A stretch of DNA of 64,000 nucleotides from Myxococcaceae bacterium (GTDB lineage: Bacteria; Myxococcota; Myxococcia; Myxococcales; Myxococcaceae): positions 41,607 to 105,606 of the forward strand of contig JAEUJQ010000021.1 in NCBI GenBank assembly GCA_016793095.1, given 5' to 3'. Below, one piece after another: positions 9,115 through 16,769 of the stretch (positions within the stretch are counted from its first letter, which is position 1; every line of letters begins with the position of its first letter). The position numbers and the translations under genes were made by a program. The notes under the pieces are model-generated. The model did no database searches and was not told the origin of the DNA. It saw nothing but the letters and a program-made list of their open reading frames with translations.

Positions 9115-10465
9115 CGGGCTGGCCGTCATCGGGTTGCTCCTGGCCTCGAGCGCCGTGGCGCAGCCGGCCGACGTGCCGTGGCGGGCGTCCGAGAAGCTCG
9201 GCCTCACGTGGCTCCGCTTCGGCCTCGAGCACCGCGTCCGCGCCGAGCACCTCGCGCACGACTTCCGCCACGACGGAGACTCGTCGGGCCTCTCGCTGCG
9301 ATCGCTGCTCTCAGCCGAGCTGCGGCTCGCGAGCCTCGTGGTGGGCGCCGAGCTGCAGGACGCACGCGGCTGGTTCCCCTCGAGCACGCCGCTCAACACC
9401 ACGCACGTCAACCCGCTCGAGCCGCTGCAGGCCTACGCCGGGCTCCGGCTCGCGGGCGTGGTGGAGGCGGGCGACACGCTCTCGCTCAGCGCTGGCAGGC
9501 TCACCCTCGACGTCGGCAGCCGGCGCCTCGTCGCGCGCAACGAGTTCCGCAACACCATCAACGCCTTCACCGGCGTCGACGCCTGGTGGGCCAGCGCCGC
9601 GGGCGACCTCGTCCGTGGGTTCGCGGCCATCCCCGTTCAGCGGCGGCCCTCGCAGCGGGACGCGCTGGCGACGGCACGCGTCGAGATCGATCGCGAGAAC
9701 ACGAACGCGCTGGTCTGGGGTGTCTTCCTGCAGAGCCGGCCGTTGAACGCGCGAGTGCAGCTCGACGCCGCGGTGTTCGGGCTCCACGAACGGGACGGAG
9801 AGGTGGCGTCGTCGAACCGGCAGCTGGTCACCCAGACCCTCCGCGCGCTGCGAGCTCCCCACGCTGGCGCCCTCGACTTCCAGCTCGAGGTGATGACCCA
9901 GCTCGGCGCCTCGCACGCCACTGCGGCGGCGAGCGACACGACGCCCCTCCGGCACGTCGCCTTCGGCGCCCACGCCGAGCTCGGCTTCCGCTTCGCCGTG
10001 CCCTGGGAGCCACGCGCGCTGCTGCAGTACGACTACGCGAGCGGCGATGCGAACCCGGACGACGGCGTGAATGGCCGCTTCGACCCGTTGTTCGGCGCCC
10101 GCCGGTTTGATCTGACGCCGACGGGCCTCTGGGGCGCGCTGCCGCGGTCGAACATCAACACGCCGGGCTTGCGCGTCGAAGTACATCCTCACCCGCGCGT
10201 CGATGCCTTCGTCGCGTGGAGGGTGATGTGGCTGGCCTCGGCGCGCGACGCGTGGACCGTCACCGGGCTGCGGGATCCGACTGGCCGCGCTGGCGCCTTC
10301 CTCGGGCAGCAGGGCGACGCGCGGCTGCGCTGGCACGTCTTTCCACGGAACCTGTCCGTCGAGGTGGGCGGCGCGCTGCTCGTTCCAGGCACCTTCGTGG
10401 TCGCCAACCAGGGGAGCTGGGCTCCGTCGCTCTACGCGTACTCGCAGCTCGTCGGGAGCCTCTGA
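9107..10465 (+). CDS. Outer-membrane channel of the alginate-export family in the molybdate operon
   Basis: 452 residues from the ATG at 9107, which gives a good signal peptide (M-R-D-G-L-A-V-I-G-L-L-L-A-S-S-A-V-A, cut after A-Q). The rest is a series of amphipathic beta strands with many Arg residues and features of the AlgE-like alginate-export porin family (an L-R-F-G-L-E-H-R-V-R-A-E-H start, and N-A-F-T-G-V-D-A-W-W). It lies between the molybdate-type regulator and modA with an 8-base overlap upstream and no gap downstream. An outer-membrane channel for molybdate is therefore a reasonable guess, though the family is named for alginate and also includes small-molecule porins. Confidence 0.8.
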   Translation: MRDGLAVIGLLLASSAVAQPADVPWRASEKLGLTWLRFGLEHRVRAEHLAHDFRHDGDSSGLSLRSLLSAELRLASLVVGAELQDARGWFPSSTPLNTTHVNPLEPLQAYAGLRLAGVVEAGDTLSLSAGRLTLDVGSRRLVARNEFRNTINAFTGVDAWWASAAGDLVRGFAAIPVQRRPSQRDALATARVEIDRENTNALVWGVFLQSRPLNARVQLDAAVFGLHERDGEVASSNRQLVTQTLRALRAPHAGALDFQLEVMTQLGASHATAAASDTTPLRHVAFGAHAELGFRFAVPWEPRALLQYDYASGDANPDDGVNGRFDPLFGARRFDLTPTGLWGALPRSNINTPGLRVEVHPHPRVDAFVAWRVMWLASARDAWTVTGLRDPTGRAGAFLGQQGDARLRWHVFPRNLSVEVGGALLVPGTFVVANQGSWAPSLYAYSQLVGSL

Positions 10466-11218
10466 ATGGACCGACGCTCCGTCCTCATCCTCCTCGTCCT
10501 CGTCGCCCCGGGGTGCCGACGAGCGCCTGCGTCGCCGCCCCTTCGCGTCGCGGCGGCGTCCGATCTCACCCCGGCGTTCGAGCAGCTCGGTCGCGACTTT
10601 CAGCGAGCGTCTGGCGCCGAGGTGACGTTCTCGTTCGGCTCCTCAGGCCTCCTCGCAAAGCAACTCCGGGAGGGCGCGCCGTTCGATCTCTTCGCCGCGG
10701 CCAACATCGCGTTCGTCGACGAGGCGATCGGCGCCGGCGCGTGTGACGCCACGACGAAGCGGGTCTGGGCGCGTGGCCGCATCGCGCTGTGGAGCAAGAA
10801 GGGCGTGCGGGCGCTCGAGGCCCTGGCCGACGAGCGCATTCATCGCATCGCCGTCGCCAACCCTGCGCACGCGCCCTACGGCCTCGCAGCGAAGCAGGCG
10901 CTGACGGGGGCGAACCTCTGGAGCGCGCTCGAGCCGAAGCTGGTGCTGGCCGAGAACGTGCGCCAGGCCCTGCAGTTCGCCGAAACGGGCAACGCCGACG
11001 CTGCGATCGTCGCGTACTCGCTGGTGCTGAGCGGTGACCCGAGCGCCTGGACGTTGATCGACGATGGCCTGCACGCGCCCATCGACCAGGCGCTGGTGGA
11101 GTGCACCCGCGGCGCGAACCGGGAGGGCGGCGCGGCCTTCGCGCGCTTCCTCACCTCGGCCGAGGCCCGCGGGGTGATGGAGCGCTTCGGGTTCTCCATG
11201 CCTGCGGAGCCGCGATGA
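10466..11218 (+). CDS. modA: ModA, molybdate-binding lipoprotein of an ABC transporter
   Basis: 250 residues. Residues 1-17 are a lipoprotein-type signal ending V-A-P-G-C, so the protein should be anchored in the membrane. The family signatures A-A-A-S-D-L-T-P-A-F and F-G-S-S-G-L-L-A-K-Q are present near residues 30 and 55; their Ser residues bind the oxyanion in ModA. The segment P-F-D-L-F-A-A-A-N is also typical. It begins right after the channel gene and overlaps modB by four bases (ATGA). Confidence 0.93.
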   Translation: MDRRSVLILLVLVAPGCRRAPASPPLRVAAASDLTPAFEQLGRDFQRASGAEVTFSFGSSGLLAKQLREGAPFDLFAAANIAFVDEAIGAGACDATTKRVWARGRIALWSKKGVRALEALADERIHRIAVANPAHAPYGLAAKQALTGANLWSALEPKLVLAENVRQALQFAETGNADAAIVAYSLVLSGDPSAWTLIDDGLHAPIDQALVECTRGANREGGAAFARFLTSAEARGVMERFGFSMPAEPR

Positions 11219-11880
11219 GCTGGGCGCCTCTCCTGCTCTCGTTCCAGGTCGCGCTGGTGGCCACCACGCTCGCGACGGTGCTGGGCGTCGGCCTCGCCGG
11301 CGTGCTGGCGCGCGCCCGCTTCACCGGCCGCGATCTGCTCGACGGGCTCATCACCGCGCCCATGGTGCTGCCACCGACGGTGCTCGGGTACTGGCTGCTC
11401 CACGTGGTGGGGCGCGAGACGGTGGTGGGCCGCTGCTGGGAGGCAGTCGCCGGCACGAGCCTGGTGTTCTCGAAGAGCGCCGCGGTGCTCGCGGGCGCGG
11501 TGGCGGCCCTGCCGTTCATCGTGAAGTCCGCGCGCGCGGCGATGGAGGAGGTGGACCCCACCCTGCTGGGCGCGGCGGCGACGCTCGGCGCAGGCCCCAC
11601 CCGCTCGTTCTTCACGGTGCTGTTGCCGCTCAGCCGCAACGGCATTCTCGCCGGGGTGACGCTGGGCTTCGCGCGCGCCCTGGGCGACTTCGGCGTGACG
11701 TTGATGATCGCCGGCAACATCCCCGGTCTCACGCAGACCGGCGCGCTCGCCATCTACGACGCGGTCCAGGCCAACCGCGACGCCGAAGCGGGCGGCATGG
11801 CGGCGGTGATGGCGGGCCTCGCGGTGGCCGCGCTCTACGCAGGCACGAAGCTCGTTCGCCGGAGGGCGCATGGTTGGTGA
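11215..11880 (+). CDS. modB: ModB, molybdate ABC transporter permease
   Basis: 221 residues from the ATG at 11215, which overlaps the modA stop codon; a longer open frame upstream lies inside modA and is not real. It has about five to six hydrophobic segments. The cytoplasmic EAA loop near residue 120 (L-G-A-A-A-T-L-G-A-G-P) docks on the ATPase ModC. P-M-V-L-P-P-T-V-L-G-Y near residue 45 is typical of ModB. The length is normal for the family. It overlaps modC by 11 bases. Confidence 0.93.
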   Translation: MSWAPLLLSFQVALVATTLATVLGVGLAGVLARARFTGRDLLDGLITAPMVLPPTVLGYWLLHVVGRETVVGRCWEAVAGTSLVFSKSAAVLAGAVAALPFIVKSARAAMEEVDPTLLGAAATLGAGPTRSFFTVLLPLSRNGILAGVTLGFARALGDFGVTLMIAGNIPGLTQTGALAIYDAVQANRDAEAGGMAAVMAGLAVAALYAGTKLVRRRAHGW

Positions 11881-12526
11881 CGCCGGTGTGCTCTCGGTCC
11901 GTGCGGTGGTGCCCGGCGCGAAGCCAGACCGGCCCCGCCTCGACGTCAGGCTGTCGTTCGACGTCGGCCTGACCGCGGTGATGGGTCGGTCCGGCGCCGG
12001 GAAGACGACGCTGCTCCTGACGATCGCCGGGCTGGTGAGACCAGCGACGGCGCGGATCACGCTCGGCGACGCCATGCTGGATGACGGCGCTGCCGTCTTC
12101 GTGCCTCCGCACCGCCGGCGCACGGCCCTGGTGTTTCAGACCCTCGCGCTCTTCCCGCACCTGAGCGCCTGGAAGAACGTCGCCTACGGCTTGCCGCGCG
12201 GCCCCGACGACCGTGACCGCGCGCTCGCGTGGTTGAAGCGCGCACGGGTGGAGCACCTCGCCGACCGCGCCCCGTCGACGTTGTCGGGTGGAGAGGCCCA
12301 GCGCGTCGCCCTCGCGCGCGCCCTCGCCTCCGAGCCCCGCGCGCTGCTCCTCGACGAGCCGTTCTCAGCCCTCGACGCGTCGCTGCGCGCCGAGCTGGGC
12401 GCCGAGCTCGCCGCGCTGGTGAAGTCCCTCGCCATTCCCGCCGTGCTCGTCACCCACCACCACGAAGATGCCCAGACGCTCACCTCGAGCATCATCGAGC
12501 TCGAGGCCGGCCGCGTGCGCGCGTGA
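11870..12526 (+). CDS. modC: ModC, molybdate ABC transporter ATPase (short form)
   Basis: 218 residues. Walker A is at residues 39-46 (G-R-S-G-A-G-K-T), the Q-loop at V-F-Q-T-L-A-L, the ABC signature at L-S-G-G-E-A-Q-R, Walker B at L-L-L-D-E-P-F-S, and the switch His in V-T-H-H-H-E. ModC of E. coli is about 350 residues because of a C-terminal Mop/TOBE molybdate-binding domain; here the protein ends right after the ATPase core, so that domain is missing. Feedback by molybdate may instead come from the regulator at 8038. It is the last gene of the operon. Confidence 0.9.
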   Translation: MVGDAGVLSVRAVVPGAKPDRPRLDVRLSFDVGLTAVMGRSGAGKTTLLLTIAGLVRPATARITLGDAMLDDGAAVFVPPHRRRTALVFQTLALFPHLSAWKNVAYGLPRGPDDRDRALAWLKRARVEHLADRAPSTLSGGEAQRVALARALASEPRALLLDEPFSALDASLRAELGAELAALVKSLAIPAVLVTHHHEDAQTLTSSIIELEAGRVRA

Positions 12527-12561
12527 CGTCAGGCCCTGGGCGGCGGCGGGCGGAGCTCGAT

Positions 12562-12634
12562 CGCGGGAGAGCTCAGCAGGCAGATCGCCGGGCTCACACG
12601 CCGGAGGCCGTCGGTTCGACTCCGACTCCCGCAA
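12562..12634 (+). tRNA. tRNA-Val(CAC)-like sequence, imperfect
   Basis: A 73-base cloverleaf can be drawn by hand. Acceptor 12562-12568 pairs with 12627-12633 except the first pair (C-A). The D loop carries A14, G18-G19 and A21. The anticodon loop at 12593-12599 reads CTCACAC (anticodon CAC, U33 and A37 present). The variable loop has 5 bases. The T arm GTCGG-TTCGACT-CCGAC is perfect. Defects: C-A at 1:72, C-T at 11:24, G-G at 31:39, and G instead of T at position 8. No CCA is encoded. It is either a diverged tRNA or a decaying copy; the anticodon reads GTG, a frequent Val codon here. Confidence 0.55.
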
Positions 12635-12638
12635 TGTC

Positions 12639-12723
12639 GTCCAGGTCGATGAAATCGGGAGACACGCCGCGCTCAGACCGCGGTGGCTTCACGAGCGTGC
12701 AGGTTCGACTCCCGCCCTGGACA
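12639..12723 (+). tRNA. tRNA-Leu(CAG)-like sequence, imperfect
   Basis: An 85-base class II tRNA shape starts 4 bases after the Val-like one. The acceptor GTCCAGG (12639-12645) pairs perfectly with CCTGGAC (12716-12722). The anticodon stem CCGCG/CGCGG is perfect around the loop CTCAGAC (anticodon CAG). A long variable arm of about 15 bases and a T loop TTCGACT follow. Defects: two of three D-stem pairs fail (A11-A24, T12-C23), and there is one mismatch in the T stem. The 3' end continues CCG rather than CCA. Leu-type D-loop bases are kept. Diverged gene or pseudogene cannot be told apart here. Confidence 0.55.
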
Positions 12724-12741
12724 CCGGGAGGCGGACCGCCA

Positions 12742-13023
12742 TCAGCCGCAGCGTGACGAGAAGTCCGAGTACACGAAGCGCACGCAGCACCCGGCGCTCT
12801 GACAGGTGGACGGGGTCGGGTTCCACCCTTCGCCCCGCACGCACCGCCTGATCCCCTCGGCCGCGCTCTCGGTGGACTCGCGGCAGTCGGCCACGCACGA
12901 CGCCACCGTCTCGGCGAAACACGACCGCTGCCACCAGGTGCACAGCGTCTGGCAGTCGGCCTCGGAGTTGACCGCGCACGCCGACAGGCCCACCGTGACG
13001 ACGATCAACACGAGCGCGCGCAT
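12742..13023 (-). CDS. Small Cys-rich lipoprotein
   Basis: 93 residues. The signal peptide is L-I-V-V-T-V-G-L-S-A-C with the lipid-modified Cys at residue 16. The mature part has ten or so Cys residues in about 75 amino acids (C-Q-T-L-C, C-V-A-D-C, G-C-C), so it should be a small disulfide-stabilised domain on the cell envelope. No known family recognised. A CAGAAT hexamer lies 6 bases before the ATG and may be its promoter. Confidence 0.75.
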   Translation of the reverse strand: MRALVLIVVTVGLSACAVNSEADCQTLCTWWQRSCFAETVASCVADCRESTESAAEGIRRCVRGEGWNPTPSTCQSAGCCVRFVYSDFSSRCG

Positions 13024-13057
13024 GCCCGCATTCTGGCGCGCGGCCGCGGCGCTGTCT

Positions 13058-13876
13058 TCAGAGGCTGGCCAGCGCGACGCGGTAGAGGGCGCGGTAGCCC
13101 ATGCGCGGCGCGGGCTCGAAGCGATCGGCGTGGAAAAGATCGCCCAGCACCTGCGCGCCCTTCTCGGAGTCCTTGAGCGCCAGCATCGCCTTCTCGAGCT
13201 CGGTCACCATCGGTCCCGTCATCGCCATCGAGACCGCCACGCCGTCGTTGGGAGCCTCGTCGGTGAAGGCGAGCACCTTGAACTTCGCGCTCGCGCCGGC
13301 CCAGACCTCGTCGATGCCGGTCACGTCGGGGTGCCCCGCCCGCGCCGCCGCCGCGAAGATGCTCGTCACGTCGATGGCCCCCTTCGCCACGAGCTCGAGC
13401 GCGGCCTTGTAGCTGCCGACGAAGTCCTGCCGGAAGAAGAGCTTCGCAGGGTCCTGGCCGTGCTCACGGAGCCACGCCATCGGCAACAGGTAGCCTCCGA
13501 CGGAGTCGCGATCGCTCCAGGCGGCGGTCGTACCCTGCAGGGAGTCCTTCGTGACGTTCGCGTCGGCGCGGCAGACGAGCGCCGCGCGGTAGGTCGAGGC
13601 TCCGCCGCGCACGCCGCGCACCAGCACCCGCACGCCCATCGCCTCGATGCGCGCGCAGACGAACGGGGGCGCCCAGGCGGCGTCCACCTTGCCGCCGAGC
13701 AGGTCCTTCGCCAGCGTCTCGTACGAGGCGGGGACGATCACCTCGGCCGGCTTGCCCAGCGCGTCGGACAGGTAGCTCTGCAAAGGCGCGGCGCGGACCT
13801 GCACGTCACCCAGGGTCGGCGGCAGCGCGAAGCGAAAGGTGGTGCGGTTGGGTCTGGGAGGATTCGAGGTGGCCAT
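13058..13876 (-). CDS. PhnD-like phosphate/phosphonate-binding domain protein without signal peptide
   Basis: 272 residues from the ATG at 13876, which overlaps the stop codon of the gene before it; a GTG one codon earlier is also possible. The fold matches PhnD-type substrate-binding proteins: F-A-L-P-P-T-L-G-D-V near the start, L-L-G-G-K-V-D-A-A-W-A-P-P, and a central S-D-R-D-S-V-G-G-Y. Normal PhnD proteins are exported; here the first 20 residues are polar, so the protein seems cytoplasmic and may act as a sensor or partner domain. No permease or ATPase is next to it. It is the last gene of a ttcA-TerB-PhnD operon. Confidence 0.8.
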   Translation of the reverse strand: MATSNPPRPNRTTFRFALPPTLGDVQVRAAPLQSYLSDALGKPAEVIVPASYETLAKDLLGGKVDAAWAPPFVCARIEAMGVRVLVRGVRGGASTYRAALVCRADANVTKDSLQGTTAAWSDRDSVGGYLLPMAWLREHGQDPAKLFFRQDFVGSYKAALELVAKGAIDVTSIFAAAARAGHPDVTGIDEVWAGASAKFKVLAFTDEAPNDGVAVSMAMTGPMVTELEKAMLALKDSEKGAQVLGDLFHADRFEPAPRMGYRALYRVALASL

Positions 13877-14700
13877 CACGCCTCCGCCGCCAGCTTCTTG
13901 ACGTCGTCATCATCCAGCCCGAGCGCGCTCTGCAGCAGCTCGAGCACTCGCAGCTCGGCCTTGCCGGGTGCGCCGTCGGAGTTCGCGACCCGAACGCCGA
14001 GCTGGTACGCCTTGCGCCGCTGACCACGGGTGGTGAGCCCCCGCGCGAGGGCCGCGAGGCGACGCGGCAGCCCCTCTGCCGCCAGGTTGGAGATCGCCTC
14101 CTTGAGGGCTGCTTCGGCGGCCGCTCTGGAGAGCCCCGCGAACGCTGGATCGCCGGCGAGGTTCTCGAACATCGTCACCAGCTCGGCCTCGTGCACGATC
14201 CCATCGGCCGCGCCCACCAGCACCATCGTCTCGGTGAAGAGCTGCTCCGGCGGCTCGCCCAGCACCGCGGTGAGCGACTCGCCCTTCTGCACCACGTCCA
14301 CCATGCGCTGGACCTCGTCCTCGGAGATCCCCAGCGCCGCCTGGATCGTCTTGAGCAGCCCCAGCTCTTCGCGCGTGGCGCGGCGATCGGCGAAGGCCAC
14401 CGACGCGGCGAGGCCGAACGCGAGCAAGCGGTTGCGGTGCTCGGGCAGGCGCTCGCGCAGGCTGGCGAGCACGTCTTCGAGCCGCTTCGCCTCGGACAGC
14501 CGCTTCGCCGACGCCTCGACGAGGGCGTTGAGCGCCTCGGCGTCGGTGCCTTCGAACTCGGGGCGATCGATGACGCGGGCGATCAGGATCTGCAGCTCAC
14601 GCGGCGCGACCTCTCCGTCGGCGCTCGCGGCGAGCATCATCGCCTCGATGAGGGCCGCGTTGCGCTCTGCCTTCGCCTTCTCGATCGTCTCAAACGCCAT
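13876..14700 (-). CDS. Protein with two TerB-like domains
   Basis: 274 residues, all helical, no signal peptide. The first half (about residues 10-130) begins M-M-L-A-A-S-A-D-G-E-V, and the second half (about 145-270) begins M-V-L-V-G-A-A-D-G-I-V. This acidic A-D-G-x-V motif is the start of the TerB/DjlA-type helical domain, so the protein is a tandem duplication. TerB proteins are tied to tellurite resistance and membrane stress but are mostly uncharacterised. It overlaps ttcA by 11 bases and the PhnD-like gene by 3, so the three are one operon. Confidence 0.82.
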   Translation of the reverse strand: MAFETIEKAKAERNAALIEAMMLAASADGEVAPRELQILIARVIDRPEFEGTDAEALNALVEASAKRLSEAKRLEDVLASLRERLPEHRNRLLAFGLAASVAFADRRATREELGLLKTIQAALGISEDEVQRMVDVVQKGESLTAVLGEPPEQLFTETMVLVGAADGIVHEAELVTMFENLAGDPAFAGLSRAAAEAALKEAISNLAAEGLPRRLAALARGLTTRGQRRKAYQLGVRVANSDGAPGKAELRVLELLQSALGLDDDDVKKLAAEA

Positions 14701-15556
14701 GGGTGTCCCCCCGGCCAGCGGCAGCCGCGGCCTCGCCTACCTTGAGCGGCACCAACGCTCCAGCGTCTTTCAGCTGGGCCCGCGGCGGGGCCTCCTCGGT
14801 CGGCGCCCGCCACAGCTGCTGGTCGAGCAGGTGGGAGACGTGCAGGTTGCCCATGGCCGAGAGGATCGAGCTCTTCACGTTGGGGATCTCCCTCGAGAGC
14901 TCCTCGACGAGCCGCTTCACCCGCTGGCGCTGCAGGTTCTCCTGCGAGCCGCAGAGATCGCAGGGGATGAGGGGGAAGCCCTTCAGCTCGGCGAAGCGCG
15001 CGATGTCGGCTTCCGCGGCGTAGCAGAGCGGGCGAATCACGGTGTTGCGCCCGTCGTCGCTGTGCAGCAGCGGCGGCATGGTGGCCGACGCGCCCGCGAA
15101 GAAGAGGTTGAGCAGGTAGGTGTGGATGAGATCGTCGCGGTGGTGGCCGAGCGCGATCTTGTTGCAGCCGAGATCGACGGCCGCGTTGTACAGAATGCCG
15201 CGACGCAGCCGGCTGCACAGCGAGCACTGCGTCTGCCCCGGCTTCAGCTTGTCGAGCACGATGCTGTAGGTGTCCTCCTTCAGCATCCGGTAGGCGTAGC
15301 CGTTCTGCCGCAGCCAGCCCTCGAGCAGGTGGCCCGGAAAGCCGGGGTGCCCCTGGTCGAGGTTGACGGCGATGAGCTCGAACTTCACCGGGGCGCGGCG
15401 GCGCAGCTGCTCGAGCCCGTGCAGCAGCGTGTACGAGTCCTTGCCGCCGGACAGGCAGACCATGATCCGATCGCCGTCGGCGACGAGGCCCCAGTCGGCG
15501 ATGGCCTTGCCCATGGCCGACACGATGTTCTTTTCCAGCTTGTCGAGCTCGTTCAT
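14690..15556 (-). CDS. ttcA: TtcA, tRNA 2-thiocytidine(32) synthetase
   Basis: 288 residues from the ATG at 15556; the frame is open further upstream, but only into the rnd promoter and coding region. The protein thiolates cytidine 32 in tRNA using ATP and a 4Fe-4S cluster. The PP-loop S-G-G-K-D-S lies at residues 36-41. The Cys pairs C-S-L-C (111/114) and C-D-L-C (199/202) are the cluster ligands and conserved family motifs. G-H-H-R-D-D is at 137-142. The C-terminal 40 residues are Ala/Gly-rich and variable. It is divergent from rnd. Confidence 0.93.
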   Translation of the reverse strand: MNELDKLEKNIVSAMGKAIADWGLVADGDRIMVCLSGGKDSYTLLHGLEQLRRRAPVKFELIAVNLDQGHPGFPGHLLEGWLRQNGYAYRMLKEDTYSIVLDKLKPGQTQCSLCSRLRRGILYNAAVDLGCNKIALGHHRDDLIHTYLLNLFFAGASATMPPLLHSDDGRNTVIRPLCYAAEADIARFAELKGFPLIPCDLCGSQENLQRQRVKRLVEELSREIPNVKSSILSAMGNLHVSHLLDQQLWRAPTEEAPPRAQLKDAGALVPLKVGEAAAAAGRGDTHGV

Positions 15557-15617
15557 CGCTGGTTCCGGTGCGCCGCGCCCGTAGCCCAAAGCCGCGGTTG
15601 TTGCTAGTCGCCCGCCC

Positions 15618-16769
15618 GTGCCGATTCCTGAAGTGGTGGTGGACGTCACCCGCGCGTCCCAGCTCGACGAGGTGAAGGACCGGCTGGCCCACGTGCAGGA
15701 CCTCGCGGTGGACGTCGAGGCCGACTCGATGCACCACTTCCGGGCGAGCCTGTGCTTCGTGCAGGTGGGCACCGATGAGCGCATCTTCCTTCTGGACACG
15801 CTGGTGCCCGAGGTGCGGGTGAGCGCGCTGGCCGAGGTGTTCGCCGACGAGGCGCGCACCAAGGTGTTCCATGCGGCGATGGGCGATCTGCAGTACCTCG
15901 CCGAGGCGGGCATCCGCGTGGCGGGGCTGTTCGACACGCACCGGGCGGCCACGCTGCTCAACTGGCCGAAGGTGGGCCTGGGCGACCTGGTGAGCGAGAA
16001 GCTGGGCGCGACCCTGAAGAAGGAGCACCAACAGGCGGACTTCTCGGTGCGCCCGCTGCCGGGCGAGCTGCGCGCATACATCGCTGACGACGTGCGCTAC
16101 CTGACGACGCTGGGGCGCATGGTGAAGCAGGCCTGCCGAGACGCCGACATTCTCGAGGAGGTCGAGCTCGACTGCGCCCGCATGTGCGCGGAGGCCCAGG
16201 TGCGGCCCGACCTGACGAAGGCCGAGCTCAAGATCCCGAAGCAGGGGCTCAACCCGAAGCAGGCACAGCTCGCCACGGCCATCGGCCAGCGCCTGCACAC
16301 GCTGCGCTTGCGCCTCGCCGAGCAGGCTGACGTGCCGATGGGCCGCATGTTGTCGAACACCGCGCTCGGAGAGGTCGCCGCCCGCGCCCCGACGACCCTG
16401 AAGGACCTCGCCCGCATCAAGAACGTGCGCGGCCAGTTCGCGAGGGACCACGGTGACGAGGTGGTGGCGCTGGTGCGTGAGGCCATCGACGCACAGCGCG
16501 CCGGCAGCCTCGAGCTGCAGGAAGAGGAGAAGCGCGAGCGCGAGCCAGGCAAGCGCCGCCGCGAAGAGGCGCTGCTCGCGTTCCGGAAAGAGGCCGCGGC
16601 GAAGCGCAACGTGACGGGCTCGGTGGTGCTGTCGAACCCGCTGGTGGCCGAGATCGCCTCGCTCGATCCACGCGATCCGGAGCAGCTCGTCGCCCTGCCC
16701 TTCTTCGGGAGGAAGCGCCTCGCGCTCTACGGCGAGGCCATCGTCGCGACCCTGGCTGCGGTGCGCTGA
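15618..16769 (+). CDS. rnd: Ribonuclease D
   Basis: 383 residues with a GTG start. It is a 3'-5' exoribonuclease of the DEDDy type that trims tRNA precursors and other RNAs. Exo I motif: D-V-E-A-D at residues 32-36. Exo II: F-H-A-A-M-G-D-L near 84-91. Exo III: A-D-D-V-R-Y-L near 156. A helical HRDC-type region follows, including L-A-R-I-K-N-V-R-G, and the C-terminus holds the second helical domain. The start codon follows a CTAGTC element by a few bases, with no ribosome binding site. It overlaps the transporter gene at its end. Confidence 0.92.
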   Translation: MPIPEVVVDVTRASQLDEVKDRLAHVQDLAVDVEADSMHHFRASLCFVQVGTDERIFLLDTLVPEVRVSALAEVFADEARTKVFHAAMGDLQYLAEAGIRVAGLFDTHRAATLLNWPKVGLGDLVSEKLGATLKKEHQQADFSVRPLPGELRAYIADDVRYLTTLGRMVKQACRDADILEEVELDCARMCAEAQVRPDLTKAELKIPKQGLNPKQAQLATAIGQRLHTLRLRLAEQADVPMGRMLSNTALGEVAARAPTTLKDLARIKNVRGQFARDHGDEVVALVREAIDAQRAGSLELQEEEKREREPGKRRREEALLAFRKEAAAKRNVTGSVVLSNPLVAEIASLDPRDPEQLVALPFFGRKRLALYGEAIVATLAAVR

